Origin: Trichopria drosophilae
Lineage: Eukaryota > Arthropoda > Insecta > Hymenoptera > Diapriidae
Direction: 5' to 3'
DNA length: 64,000 nucleotides
NCBI GenBank assembly: GCA_030407085.1
Contig: CM059586.1
Coordinates: 36,815,501-36,879,500, forward strand
Shown here: piece by piece, positions 39,101 to 48,163 of the stretch
Position numbering within the stretch: position 1 is the first letter of the stretch
How the letters are laid out: every line of letters begins with the position of its first letter
The notes under the pieces: model-generated
What the model saw: only the letters and a program-made list of their open reading frames with translations
The model's database searches: none
What the model was told of the DNA's origin: nothing
Made by a program: the position numbers and the translations under genes

Positions 39101-42100
39101 GACTGATTATTGTTCAAAATTCTCCTTACGCAATCGTAAGAAATGTTTTTTAATTAGTTGGATTTTTTAGTGCTAATACGATTCGCATGTGGCAGCCTCA
39201 ACTTTTTGTACTTTTACGAGAAACGAATTCTTCGGTGGATCAAAGTCAATCGTATTGTGAAATACTTGATTCATCAACATTATTGTCATCGATTGCAAGT
39301 AATGTTACGGACATTCACTGTACGGTGGTAAATAATTTATTAAATTCAATAATATTATGCTAAATAAGTCTTCATTAAAGTAAATACTTATTAGAAAAGT
39401 AAAAGGTTCCTTAGAAATGAGAAAATGTCCTCTGAAAGAAGAGGATGATGAGGTTAAAGAGAAGTCTCAACATTTTTGTGTATGAGTTTTCGCAATCTTC
39501 AATGTTGATAATCATAACTATTCTGTCATGTCACTGACAGTAAAAAATATTTTCTCGAACCTAATAAATATTTATTTTGAATTTGATCAGGATTTTGTAT
39601 CATCCTGATTGCCAGTATTTGATTCTTGACCGCTTGTATAAATTAATATAAGAAATTTTCATACGATGAAAATTCTAATGAATCTTTTCTTGGTGAAGTC
39701 GGTCCCTCATTTCATGTAAAGTGTTAGTGAGTGTGGAGAAACGTCAATTAACTTCTTCGACGGGAAATGACCTTAAGATCGGTCTTTCCACTTCTATCAA
39801 TGCTGTCAAAATTCATGCAACACTCACCAACACTACTTTGACATGTTAATGTTTCATCGTGTGATTTTTCGTTCTATCTCTTTACAACCATAATTGTAAA
39901 AATAAACTGAAGATGGCACACATCAGGATGCCGAAACGTTTTTTACAAATTTAAATTGTTTTATTTGAGGTACCAAATAACTTCACCAAGAAAAGATTCA
40001 TTAGAATTTTCATCCTATGAAAATTTCTTATATTAACTAATAAATATTTATTTGAAAACAGTACATTGTACAACTAGGGAGCAAAATAGATGCTTGCCGA
40101 CGAGGGCGAGTATGAGGCCCGAGCGAAGCGAAGTCAGTAATTCGAATGAGTCTGCAAACACCAGTTCTCCCTTGTTGCACATATTATTTTCTCATACGAG
40201 AGCGTGCTATTTTGCTCCCTAGGCTGAGAATGCGCTATTTTTCTCCAGCAATATAGAGAGCAAAATAGCATTTTGCGCTCAGAGTGTGAGAAAGTATATT
40301 TAGAATAGTGTTTGAAGTTAGTAAATATTTTTGACACAAATATTTAATTCTGCTTGGTTCAATATTTATTTTTATATTATGCAGTAATAATATACATTAA
40401 TTTACAATTTTTTCTAGAAACCTATGAAAGACTCTGTTTATGAGGATACAATAATTGTTTCAACCGTTATGGCATGTTGCTTCGTGGTGGCAGGAATTAT
40501 CATCTCTTATGTCGGAAATAAAGCTCTCTTACGTAAGTTAACTAATTCTATTATCTTTTAATAAATTATTACTTTTTGTAATTGTAAAATAACCGATGAT
40601 TTTCATAAGGGAAAAATTTGATAAACATGTTTTAATCAGGGTCCATAATTCAAAAGTTGACCATATTCAGTGCAATTGATAAAATATACACAATAATATT
40701 TGAATAAACAAAATTTGGTTCGATTTAATGAAAAACAGATTAGTCAGCCACAAGCTCCATGAAATTTGAACAGTATTTGTTATCTAATTTGGTATGTATA
40801 TATACTGAGCGAATCTTATTTTGATTTGTCTAACTATTAACATAGTCATTTTTCCATTTCCTATAGATAACATACTTGATACGACTTGTACTATATTCTT
40901 ATATTATCTATATCAGTAGAATAAACATGACTCGCACAATAGTGCAATGATTGTGCCGAAAATACTGTTTATACTACCAGTTTGTAAGAGTAACTATAAG
41001 TATGTAGATTACAATTAAAAAGTAGAAGCAACAGCATAAATTAGCATAGAATCTGGCATAAAAATATTTTGACTTAAATTTATTAAAGAAAAACAACTTT
41101 TGTCGTTTTGATAAGAAGATATTTCTGTCTATTAATATACACAACAATGATTTCTTTCAGTACTCTTACAAATTAACAAAGTATATTCAGTAATTAAACG
41201 TCTGAAATTGTAAAAAATCATTAGACACATTGTTAAATTTCATGTTTGGAGGTTGCCTAATATTGAACCTGATATCGAAATGCAAAAATTCAAGTCATGG
41301 TTCTGAGTCGCCATATTAGATCTGATATTGTAATTTTTATCATTTGAACGTAGATTTTTAATCAAGGATCCCGACAAGTATATTTACATTTAAATAAACA
41401 TTCAGAATAAAGTATTAAAATTAAATATTCAGAAGGCACTTATACAGGCATTTGTACTGTATGACTGAATCTGAAAAAACACAGAATTAAATAAGGACAT
41501 TCTAATTAATTAAAATCACACTTTAATAAATCAATTAAAAAGATTTTTTATAAAGAGCAACAAATTTTAATTTTTTTTAATTATTCGTAACAAATATTAT
41601 AAAAACTTTACCAAACTACTTCTCGCAAATGAAAATCATTCGTTATCATTTTGTCATAACTTGAAATATTTAACTGTAATTGTTCAATAATATGCAGTTA
41701 CCACCTTTGGAATATCACTCGTAACTCTGGTGTCTTTGAATTGGGCATCGTCAGCACTTTCCATTTTAATATTGTCATGCATATGCATCGCTATTCTCAA
41801 TACCACTATTGTGGTAGTAATCAGTATCACCGTTGGGCTGTTTCCCACAACACTGAGGTAAATGAAAATTTTATGGTAACACAGTGAGCCGGTTTCTATT
41901 TTTGTGTAATCAGGATTTGTATAGCAACCAGTACGGAAAAATATATATCCCGCGTATATGAAAACCATGTAGAATATATTTGGCCCAAATAACCCTATAG
42001 CTGCGATATATCTGCTGTAACTATCCGGAGATATTACATAAATATATTTTTGGATCTATTCAATTTGTTTTTCATATTAATTAATCATATATCTTCGAAT

Positions 42101-42764
42101 TCTTCTTATATGTGACATTTTAAGTTATGTATATATAAAAAATCTGTAGAATATATTTTCGGTTATAAGATATATAAATTGGGCCAAAATAAAAAATATA
42201 AATCGCATGTTTCCTATTTATATGTAAGAATATATCATCGGGATATATACTTTTCCATGCGGAAATATACAAATAACACAAATTTATCAATAAATTTTAT
42301 TTATTTTTATATATTTTTAATATAAAAATAATTTGCAACTGAATAATTCGTAAGTAACATGCAAAGATATAAAGTGTATATTACCATCGCTTTTCAATGA
42401 TAATTAATAAGCCTGAATACTTAATGACTTTTTTTAAAGTGTTTATGCCGACATCAGCATATCTTAATATAATATTGTCTAGAACACGTTAACATTTTAA
42501 ATACTTTATCAGGGCGATGGCAGTAAGTCTAGTCATGATGATGGGACGAATTGGATCTATTCTTGGGAATCTTTTATTTCCAATTCTTTTAACCTACGGA
42601 TGTATTTATGCTCTCGCAACACTCAGCGCATTCATGATACGTAAGTTTATTTTAGTTTAAAAAAAAATCAAGAGAATCCTAATTTAAAGCAAATTTGATT
42701 TATTTTTTCAGTTGGCATAGTATTAGCGATATTTGTTCGACAGCCTACAGAAGTTGTAAAGTAG
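33168..42764 (+). CDS. SV2-like major facilitator superfamily transporter, 11 exons, 523 aa
   Basis: Exons that I joined by hand: 33168-33198, 33523-33732, 37065-37227, 38028-38149, 38577-38818, 38895-39085, 39171-39327, 40418-40532, 41698-41857, 42513-42640, 42712-42764. They total 1572 nt (523 codons plus TAG), and every intron is GT-AG with matching phase. The product is a multi-pass membrane protein, expected to have 12 TM segments. Residues 1-30 are an acidic cytoplasmic tail, and TM1 follows at about 31-50. The MFS motif A GFLADVIGRRR lies at residues 90-100 between TM2 and TM3. PESPKFFM at 221-228 follows TM6, as in sugar and organic-ion porters. LFPTTLRAMAV and MMMGRIGS at about 458-478 are typical of SV2 and SVOP-like proteins. 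NXS/T sites fall in the loop after TM7. Length matches insect 'synaptic vesicle glycoprotein 2B-like' proteins (about 500-550 aa). It lacks the long cytoplasmic domain and pentapeptide loop of vertebrate SV2, so the substrate is unknown and a vesicle role is not proven. The start is the first ATG of this frame, in context ATAATGAGC. Several introns carry mobile elements but the frame is undamaged. Confidence 0.93.
33939..34190 (-). other. Unrecognised 83-codon frame in intron 2
   Basis: A minus-strand open frame inside intron 2 of the SV2-like gene, with a protein-like composition (FEPDEYDFLTYL, FYEQLLPILLQHIDN). A second coherent minus frame lies at 35965-36153 (LEKIQQYLIRSSRQLYVRV), with the fold-back at 34498-35535 between them. 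They might be pieces of one nested pseudogene broken by that insertion. No family was recognised. Confidence 0.2.
34498..35535. mobile_element. Fold-back element in intron 2 of the SV2-like gene
   Basis: Arms of about 460 bp. The left carries TTTTGAAGTGAATATTTAT, TTTGTCCGTACTTTTCAAAT and AAAATGGCGGCTAATTTAC, and the right carries their inverses in mirror order, ending TATTCACTTGAAAATCAC. The divergence is moderate. The centre (about 34960-35075) is itself an imperfect palindrome around TATATCTCAGGTTGATAT. Both arms contain the AAAATGGC module. Confidence 0.8.
36274..36355. mobile_element. Short hairpin MITE in intron 2
   Basis: An 82-bp hairpin with ends ACCTGAGTGGAAATGTATTT and AAATACATTTCTACTCGGGT. 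The loop holds a CCTAATCAGGT palindrome. Confidence 0.6.
36536..36680. mobile_element. Hairpin of GTCGGCTTTTTGA blocks in intron 2
   Basis: The right half repeats GTCGGCTTTTTGAC / CTGTCGGCTTTTTGAA / TTGTCGATTTTTCGAC. The left half has one inverted block (ATCGAAAAGCCGACAG). It belongs to the block family also seen at 7697-8243 and 51729-51948. Confidence 0.6.
38322..38349. repeat. (TAA)n microsatellite in intron 4
   Basis: A pure trinucleotide run of AAT/ATA type within intron 4 (38150-38576) of the SV2-like gene. Confidence 0.9.
39578..40036. mobile_element. 459-bp insertion in intron 7 with 17-bp direct flanking repeats
   Basis: CTAATAAATATTTATTT occurs at 39561-39577 and again at 40037-40053, as expected for a target-site duplication. 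The insert has a 59-bp inverted pair (39641-39699 and 39979-40038, containing CTAATGAATCTTTTCTTGG and its inverse), and the right member abuts the duplication. It carries the hammerhead-like hairpin at 39892-39951. Long variable duplications and partial inverted flanks are known in Penelope-like retroelements, so a nonautonomous or truncated one is my best guess. No RT or GIY-YIG sequence was seen. Confidence 0.5.
39892..39951 (+). ncRNA. Hammerhead-like structured motif (CTGAAGA ... GAAAC)
   Basis: The outer stem is AATTGTAAAAA with TTTTTTACAAATT. One internal-loop strand is CTGAAGA (39907-39913). The inner stem is TGGCA with TGCC. The other loop strand is GAAACG (39933-39938). CTGANGA, stem II and GAAA form the conserved core of hammerhead ribozymes, which are reported in Penelope-like elements. 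I could not place a stem III or a cleavage triplet, so activity is not supported. It has the same architecture as 63263-63305, with different stem bases. Confidence 0.4.
40075..40221. mobile_element. MITE in intron 7, TIR TAGGGAGCAAAATAG
   Basis: A 147-bp element with ends TAGGGAGCAAAATAG and CTATTTTGCTCCCTA (perfect inverted pair of 15 bases). The interior is GC-richer (CCCGAGCGAAGCGAAG). A related AGAGAGCAAAATAGC lies at about 40255. Confidence 0.7.
40533..41697 (+). other. Intron 8 of the SV2-like gene
   Basis: AT-rich intron without coding potential. A decayed copy of the dispersed module lies at about 41270-41360 (GAACCTGATATCGAAATG, then GTCGCCATATTAGATCTGA). Confidence 0.6.
41858..42512 (+). 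other. Intron 9 of the SV2-like gene
   Basis: Very AT-rich, with many ATATAT-type tracts (42000-42300). No element could be delimited. Confidence 0.6.
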
Positions 42765-44029
42765 ATGATTGATTGTATTTGTAATTAGTCTAGTACTGTT
42801 AAATAGAACATATTTTAATTGTATTATAAGAAAATATATTTAAAAACATATAACATTAAGTAAAATCTGTATAAATATTAAGATTTTTTCTTACAGAAAT
42901 TGATTTTTAATATTAGAAAATATTGTAATATCTAGTCATGATCTGCGATCTTTTCACCGTTGTATTTGAATTTATTACATTTAAATTTGGGTAAAATCCT
43001 CATTTTTATTTTTTGCCTACTTACCTAAAAGTGAATCTTTGTTCATCTAAGATCAAAGGGAAATTATGAACAAGCAGTTAATTTTGCTTTGAATGAGAGT
43101 ACTGTGAAAAAATTAAAGCAATTCCAGTTTACTTAACGTAAGTATAAGATATACGCGCAAGTACATATTCTGAAGATTTTTAACACCGTCGGCATGTCCC
43201 AATCTCTTTTAGCCAGTGAATACTTGAATACAATGCCAGTCCTCATTCGAAAATTTTACGATCAAAGGCAATAAAATAAAGTAAATGATTATGATACAAC
43301 TTGTAATCTTTAAACAACGAATGCAATTATTGTAAATAAAAATAATTTTCTATTTTAGTACTTTACCTTTTTAACTCTAGTGGTTTGATAAAGTCTGAAT
43401 CAACGGTGCAGAATCTCCAGAAAATGTTTAGTTTGTGTTAATATTACTCTGACATTTTAAAATTTTAATATTACCACATTTACATTTTAAAATTTTCGAG
43501 ATATGTATGTTTCTAACAAAATTTAAAAATTACTGATTTTCGTCTTAAATTTCGATAAATTTCGATCAAATATATTTACTTGAAATATTTAATATGCATT
43601 CCGCTCCAAAAATTAATTCAACCAAAAAACATATTCAATTTTAAAATCGTCTGTGTTTTTTGTGCATAATGTGACAATTTCGGTTCTACTTCAACTTGAA
43701 TGATTTTATTTTTCTCTTTTGTACAAAATATTAAGAAATCTATACAATGTATATAATTTTCTTCATAACCTATCATTAAAAAGAAAATAATATATGTTTA
43801 AAATACCATACGCTATACTTCGTAATTTTATTAATTTTCTAATTTTACCATAAAAAGTCAATTTGAAGAAAAAACGTCCCGACAGATTTTTTAATTATTT
43901 GAATGAATCCAATGAAGGTCAGAAGTGCCAGAATCAACGAGAAAATCCTATTTCGGAATGCTTTTTATTCAAAGGTGTTTCAAGCCCACCTTGAATATTT
44001 CATATAAAAACATTTACCCTTCCCAGCAC
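42765..44029. other. 3' UTR and intergenic DNA after the SV2-like gene
   Basis: AT-rich, with only the possible polyadenylation hexamers near 43270. No other gene was supported. Confidence 0.55.
43270..43280 (+). terminator. Possible polyadenylation signal (overlapping AATAAA AATAAA)
   Basis: Two overlapping AATAAA hexamers lie about 500 bases after the stop codon of the SV2-like gene. They are the first AATAAA I see on the + strand after the stop. Such hexamers are common by chance in AT-rich DNA. Confidence 0.3.
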
Positions 44030-44405
44030 ACATTTTTCTGATGAACCATTTTTCACGAAACTGGGTACTCGGGTTGTTTTGGGATTGCTGATTACGAATC
44101 TGAACTCTGGGTTTTAAATACAAAATGGCGCCAAAAATGGAAAATTATAAATTATAAATTATCTGATCGAGATGAAACTGGGTACTTAGGGGGATTTTTT
44201 ATGGGTGGGTGATTACGAATCTGAGTTCATATTCATTAATCAGCGATCCCAAAACCCCAAATACTCAGTTTCGTCTAGATCAGGTAATTTTTTACATTTT
44301 TAATCGATCATATTCAATCCGCCATGTTGAATTTTCAAAATATGAGTTCTGTTTCGCCATCAGCGACCTCCAAAACCCCCGAGTACCCAGTTTCATCTCG
44401 ATCCA
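44030..44405. repeat. Inverted-repeat copy of the dispersed module
   Basis: The left part has GAAACTGGGTACTCGGGTTG, GCTGATTACGAATCTGAAC and ACAAAATGGCGCC. The right part has inverses such as CGCCATGTTGAATTTTCA, CAGCGACCTCCAAAACCCCC and GAGTACCCAGTTTCATCTCG. No TIR of a known superfamily was identified. Confidence 0.6.
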
Positions 44406-45127
44406 ATTGAACATTTGCTAGCGACTGCATTTCTTCTATAAAAAGGACGATACTTAGTTGTTTATTTGTTTATAAATCATAATATTTACAAAATATTGAC
44501 TTTAATAGAATGTTAAGCACTTCTTCAACTTCCACTTACATTGGATTTAAAAAAACGGGCGCAAATGCATTATTTTGTCTTTAAAAACTTCAATATTCAA
44601 CTGGGTTCCGGTGGCTAATATATTAGTGATATAATTACGTGATTGATGATGGCGTATGTTATAAAGCGATCATAAATTGCGAGACTTAAAGATTTAAAGT
44701 TAATCATTATAAAATCATTGACATAAACGAGGAACTGTTTTTTCTTTTGTCCGCATAGAAAAGCTGCAAATTATACTTTACTCCCTTGTTAGTTAATGTG
44801 CTATGTTGTCATGTTTTCTTTCCACTTTGTGCATTCGCGAAAAGTACATCCATCAACATTTGATAAAAGATTTAAATTCTACTACTCTTTTGCAATTTGA
44901 GCTTGACGTTTAAAAAAATCGATGTTTACTCTTATTAAGGGTAATTTTTACTGTTTATGAGAAACCTAACAGATTTGAGGAAAATGTTTTTCAAATAATT
45001 ATATGCAATCCTTAAATCAGGTCCTCCATCGTTTTTATATACATTCGGTTAATTTTATACTCCAACGACCTCCAGGGCATCTTAAAAATGACCAAGAACA
45101 AATCAAATTCGAGTAACAGTAACTCGT
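44406..45127. other. Intergenic DNA without supported features
   Basis: Mixed AT-rich sequence. I see no gene, RNA gene or transposon end. Confidence 0.5.
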
Positions 45128-45334
45128 TCACGCGGTTAACTGTGCAATTGCTGTTTCGAAACGATATCGAATGATCTTCAGAAGCGATTGGATCGAGTAG
45201 GGGTCGTTGCCACGATCCTCCTCACTGGTCTCCGGTTCGTCTGCAGCAGGAGTCCCATATAAGACGAGCCAAAAAAAAGTATACACATAAAAAGTATATA
45301 ACCGGGAATGGGTTCGAAAATCGCATTCGCGCAC
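45128..45334 (-). CDS. Candidate coding exon, unknown protein (partial)
   Basis: A minus-strand frame of 68 codons ends at TGA (45128-45130). No ATG is present, so it would be an internal or last exon. An acceptor with a T-rich tract and CTGCTGCAG lies at about 45245, after which the peptide would read DEPETSEEDRGNDPYSIQSL and continue to AIAQLTA. Codons here use C and G at third positions (GGC AAC GAC CCC TAC), unlike the AT-rich surroundings, which suggests selection on protein. A weak donor (GC|GTGAAC) overlaps the stop. No family is recognised, and no partner exons were found. It could also be a conserved non-coding patch. Confidence 0.25.
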   Translation of the reverse strand: MRECDFRTHSRLYTFYVYTFFWLVLYGTPAADEPETSEEDRGNDPYSIQSLLKIIRYRFETAIAQLTA

Positions 45335-45929
45335 GTCGAAACTTCAGAACTCCAGGAAAGAATATGCTCGTCATTCGGGTAATCTTGGGGTACTTACAAC
45401 TTAATGGCTACGAAAGCTGAATTATTTGATAAATTTCGACATCAAGCATATTACCAGATATTTATTAGTCTTATTAATCACTACACAGAAACGATAACAT
45501 GTGTTATTTTTGTTATTTTTAAAATTGCAATTTTATTTAAATTTACCTGATTGTTGAACTATGTTTTTATTATGTAAAGATGAGAACGTCAGATAATGTT
45601 GCTCGGTAGCAGATTTGGCTAATAATAGGAATATATGATAAATAATTGAGATAAAGCTCTATTAACCTTTTGCGGCATAGTGACATCACTTGATGCCACC
45701 TATTTTTTATCAATTTTTTGCGAATTCAAAATAGTTTTTATTCGATTTAGCAGTTTTTTTTTGTAATTTTATGCTTACTGGATGTTACAAAATAAAAATC
45801 TACGGGAAAAATGTATAAAATCATTGTCAATATATTGATAAACTATTTCTAAAAAAGACCTTTTTATAATAAAAAATTCATTATTGAAGAAACGTTTATA
45901 CATAACGTTATGATAGTCATGGTACAGAG

Positions 45930-46330
45930 GTTTTCGGGGTCGCTGATTACTAATCTGACATCAAATTTTGAAAATTCAAAATGGCGAAGTCATGATGGCC
46001 GACTGAGATTTTAAAAGCCACTGTATCGTGATGAAACTGGGTACTCTGGGGGATTTCGAGCATGCTGATTACGAATCCGACGGCACATTTTGAAAATTCA
46101 AAACTACATAGCAGACTGAAATGTTAAAAGCTACTTTATCGAGTTATGGTTAATTTTTCGCATTTCGGTCAGCCATCTTGAATCCGCCATTTTGAATTTT
46201 CAAATCTGACTTCACATTCGTAATCAGAGACCCAGAAAACCCCCGAGAACCCAGTTTCATAAAGTTTGGATAATTTTTCGCATTTCGGTGGGCCATCTTG
46301 GATTCGCCATTTTGAATTTTCAAAAACCCC
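45930..46330. repeat. Copies of the dispersed module in both orientations
   Basis: Left: GGTTTTCGGGGTCGCTGATT, TTCAAAATGGCGAAGTC, and a second unit from GATGAAACTGGGTACTCTGG. Right: inverses ATCCGCCATTTTGAATTTTC, repeated twice, and GAACCCAGTTTCAT. It looks like a composite of two nested fold-backs. Confidence 0.6.
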
Positions 46331-47152
46331 CGAGTAACAATTTTCAGCTGTTTTCCGTGTTTGGTATTTTCTACCTAAAAACGAGTATTTTTTGTATGTA
46401 ACATTTTTTTCTATCTCTCTTAGTTTTTGAGATAATAAGAAAATAAAAAAAATCATGTTTTTTTTATAAAAATAGTCATAACTCCGGTCAGAAAGGTTGC
46501 ACAAAAATGGGAGAGCGATCATTTTAAAGGTAAAAACCATGCCTTTAAAATCCCGTTAGCTTCATTACCCTACTATTATTCGTTTCAAATTGGCAAACAA
46601 TTAACTAAAGATAAAAAATATCGTATTTTTTCTTGTTGATTTTTTATCGATAAAAATCTGAATTTTACGTCTTTTCGATTTTTTTCTGCTCAAATGAAAG
46701 CTATTGTAATAACCTTTGAAATGCCGTTCGATTTTTCAAGCTACGATAATTTTTCGCAAAGATATTAAACTTTGAAGTTTAATAAATTTCGACTTTGGCA
46801 TGGCAAAAGTGATTGCCGAAAGAAAGTAAAAATGAAATGCAGTATCACCCCAATTTTAGTCAGTTTTGAGATTCTGTTCACTGTTGCTTCGTATATCAGA
46901 TTATCTTTCTGTTATAAATGTTGCAAAAATTAATGAAATTATTTAAAACAATCAAATAACTATTTATATAGACGTTTCTATAAACCAAGGACTTTTGAAA
47001 GTTCAAAACTTATATGTCCTTTTGCGTATGCACATGTCTCACACCGTTCATTAAAGAAGGTATTTATTGCAAAAGCAAATTAAAAAAATTAAAACTAAAG
47101 ATTGTAGTGCAATGAGAAAAATGTAATAAGACAAAAAAGTGGGTACATATGC
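46331..47152. other. Intergenic DNA without supported features
   Basis: No gene or delimited repeat. A 123-codon minus frame (46169-46540) is mostly a read-through of repeat modules. Confidence 0.5.
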
Positions 47153-47316
47153 GGGGAAAAAAGTTTGGGCTCCACAAAACACAGGTTTGTGTTCAATCCA
47201 AACCTCGAAGTTTGTGCTCAATACAATCGACTGTGCCCAAACTTCTTTTTATATATAAAGTAAGTTTGGGTTGAGAAAGACTGGCTTGTGGGGAGGCCAA
47301 ACTGTTTTTCCCGTGT
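47153..47316. mobile_element. MITE, TIR about CGGGGAAAAAAGTTTGGGCT
   Basis: The left end GGGGAAAAAAGTTTGGGCTC is mirrored by GAGGCCAAACTGTTTTTCCC at the right. The interior repeats CAGGTTTGTGTTCAAT and GAAGTTTGTGCTCAATAC. Part of a related copy lies at 60946-61025. Confidence 0.6.
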
Positions 47317-47378
47317 ACTTACCCCAAAATTCTACATTTGTATGTTCTACAAAAATCACATCAAGCAAATATCACATT

Positions 47379-47639
47379 TAATGCATTATAATGTAACAAT
47401 AAATGTAAAATTTGGTGTAATGCGATTTTATCTCCCCATATCTTATAGATTAGCTTTCAATCGTTACCAGAGACGAAACTGACAATTACACATTTTATTT
47501 AGAAAATGTAGCAACGAGCACAGCAAATTTTAAGAAACTTTTGTCATTTGTGGTAACAATTGAAAGATAATCTACAAGATATGTGGCAATAAAATCGCTT
47601 TACGCCAAATTTTACCTTTATTGTTACACTCTGCATGAA
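47379..47639. mobile_element. Fold-back MITE with about 95-bp arms
   Basis: The left arm has TGTAACAATAAATGTAAAAT and GATTTTATCTCCCCATATC. The right arm has the inverses (ATATGTGGCAATAAAATCG, ATTTTACCTTTATTGTTACA). The loop is about 70 bp. Confidence 0.7.
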
Positions 47640-48163
47640 TAGAAAGAATATTCAAATTAGGGAAAAATTTGTGAAGGTGCTCCAACACTCAAGTTCTGTC
47701 AGGTGAAAAAATGCAGCAATATATTGTTTCAAAAAGTAATAGAACTAACACCCGGTCATAGAAATAAATGATAATAATAGACCTGAGTTTTTATAAATAA
47801 ACTATTAATAAATCACAAACAAAATAACAATTTTCGTGTGAAAACACGTCAAGGATTTAATTGTACCATACCTGAAAAACCTACATTACTTTGAATTATT
47901 CAAATCTTAGAGTATCAGACAATTGTAACGGGTTAATTATCGGTCAACAACGACCTATGGAATTCTCAAAATCAATCTATTGGTATGTGCCGTCCACAAA
48001 GAGATAACTTGGACACATATATTTGATTCAAATACAGCACATTTTACATCCTAAAAATGATTGGTCATCTCTGGACTACTTTCGAATTCGTGAACTTATG
48101 ATAGTACCAATAGGTTCAAGCTGAATAAATGTATTGTCAAGTCAGCAGAAGAGGTCTGATTAC

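Noticed and set aside
39892..39951. A complete, active hammerhead ribozyme
   Set aside because: The core loops are present but I could not identify stem III or a cleavage triplet, so only 'hammerhead-like' is claimed.
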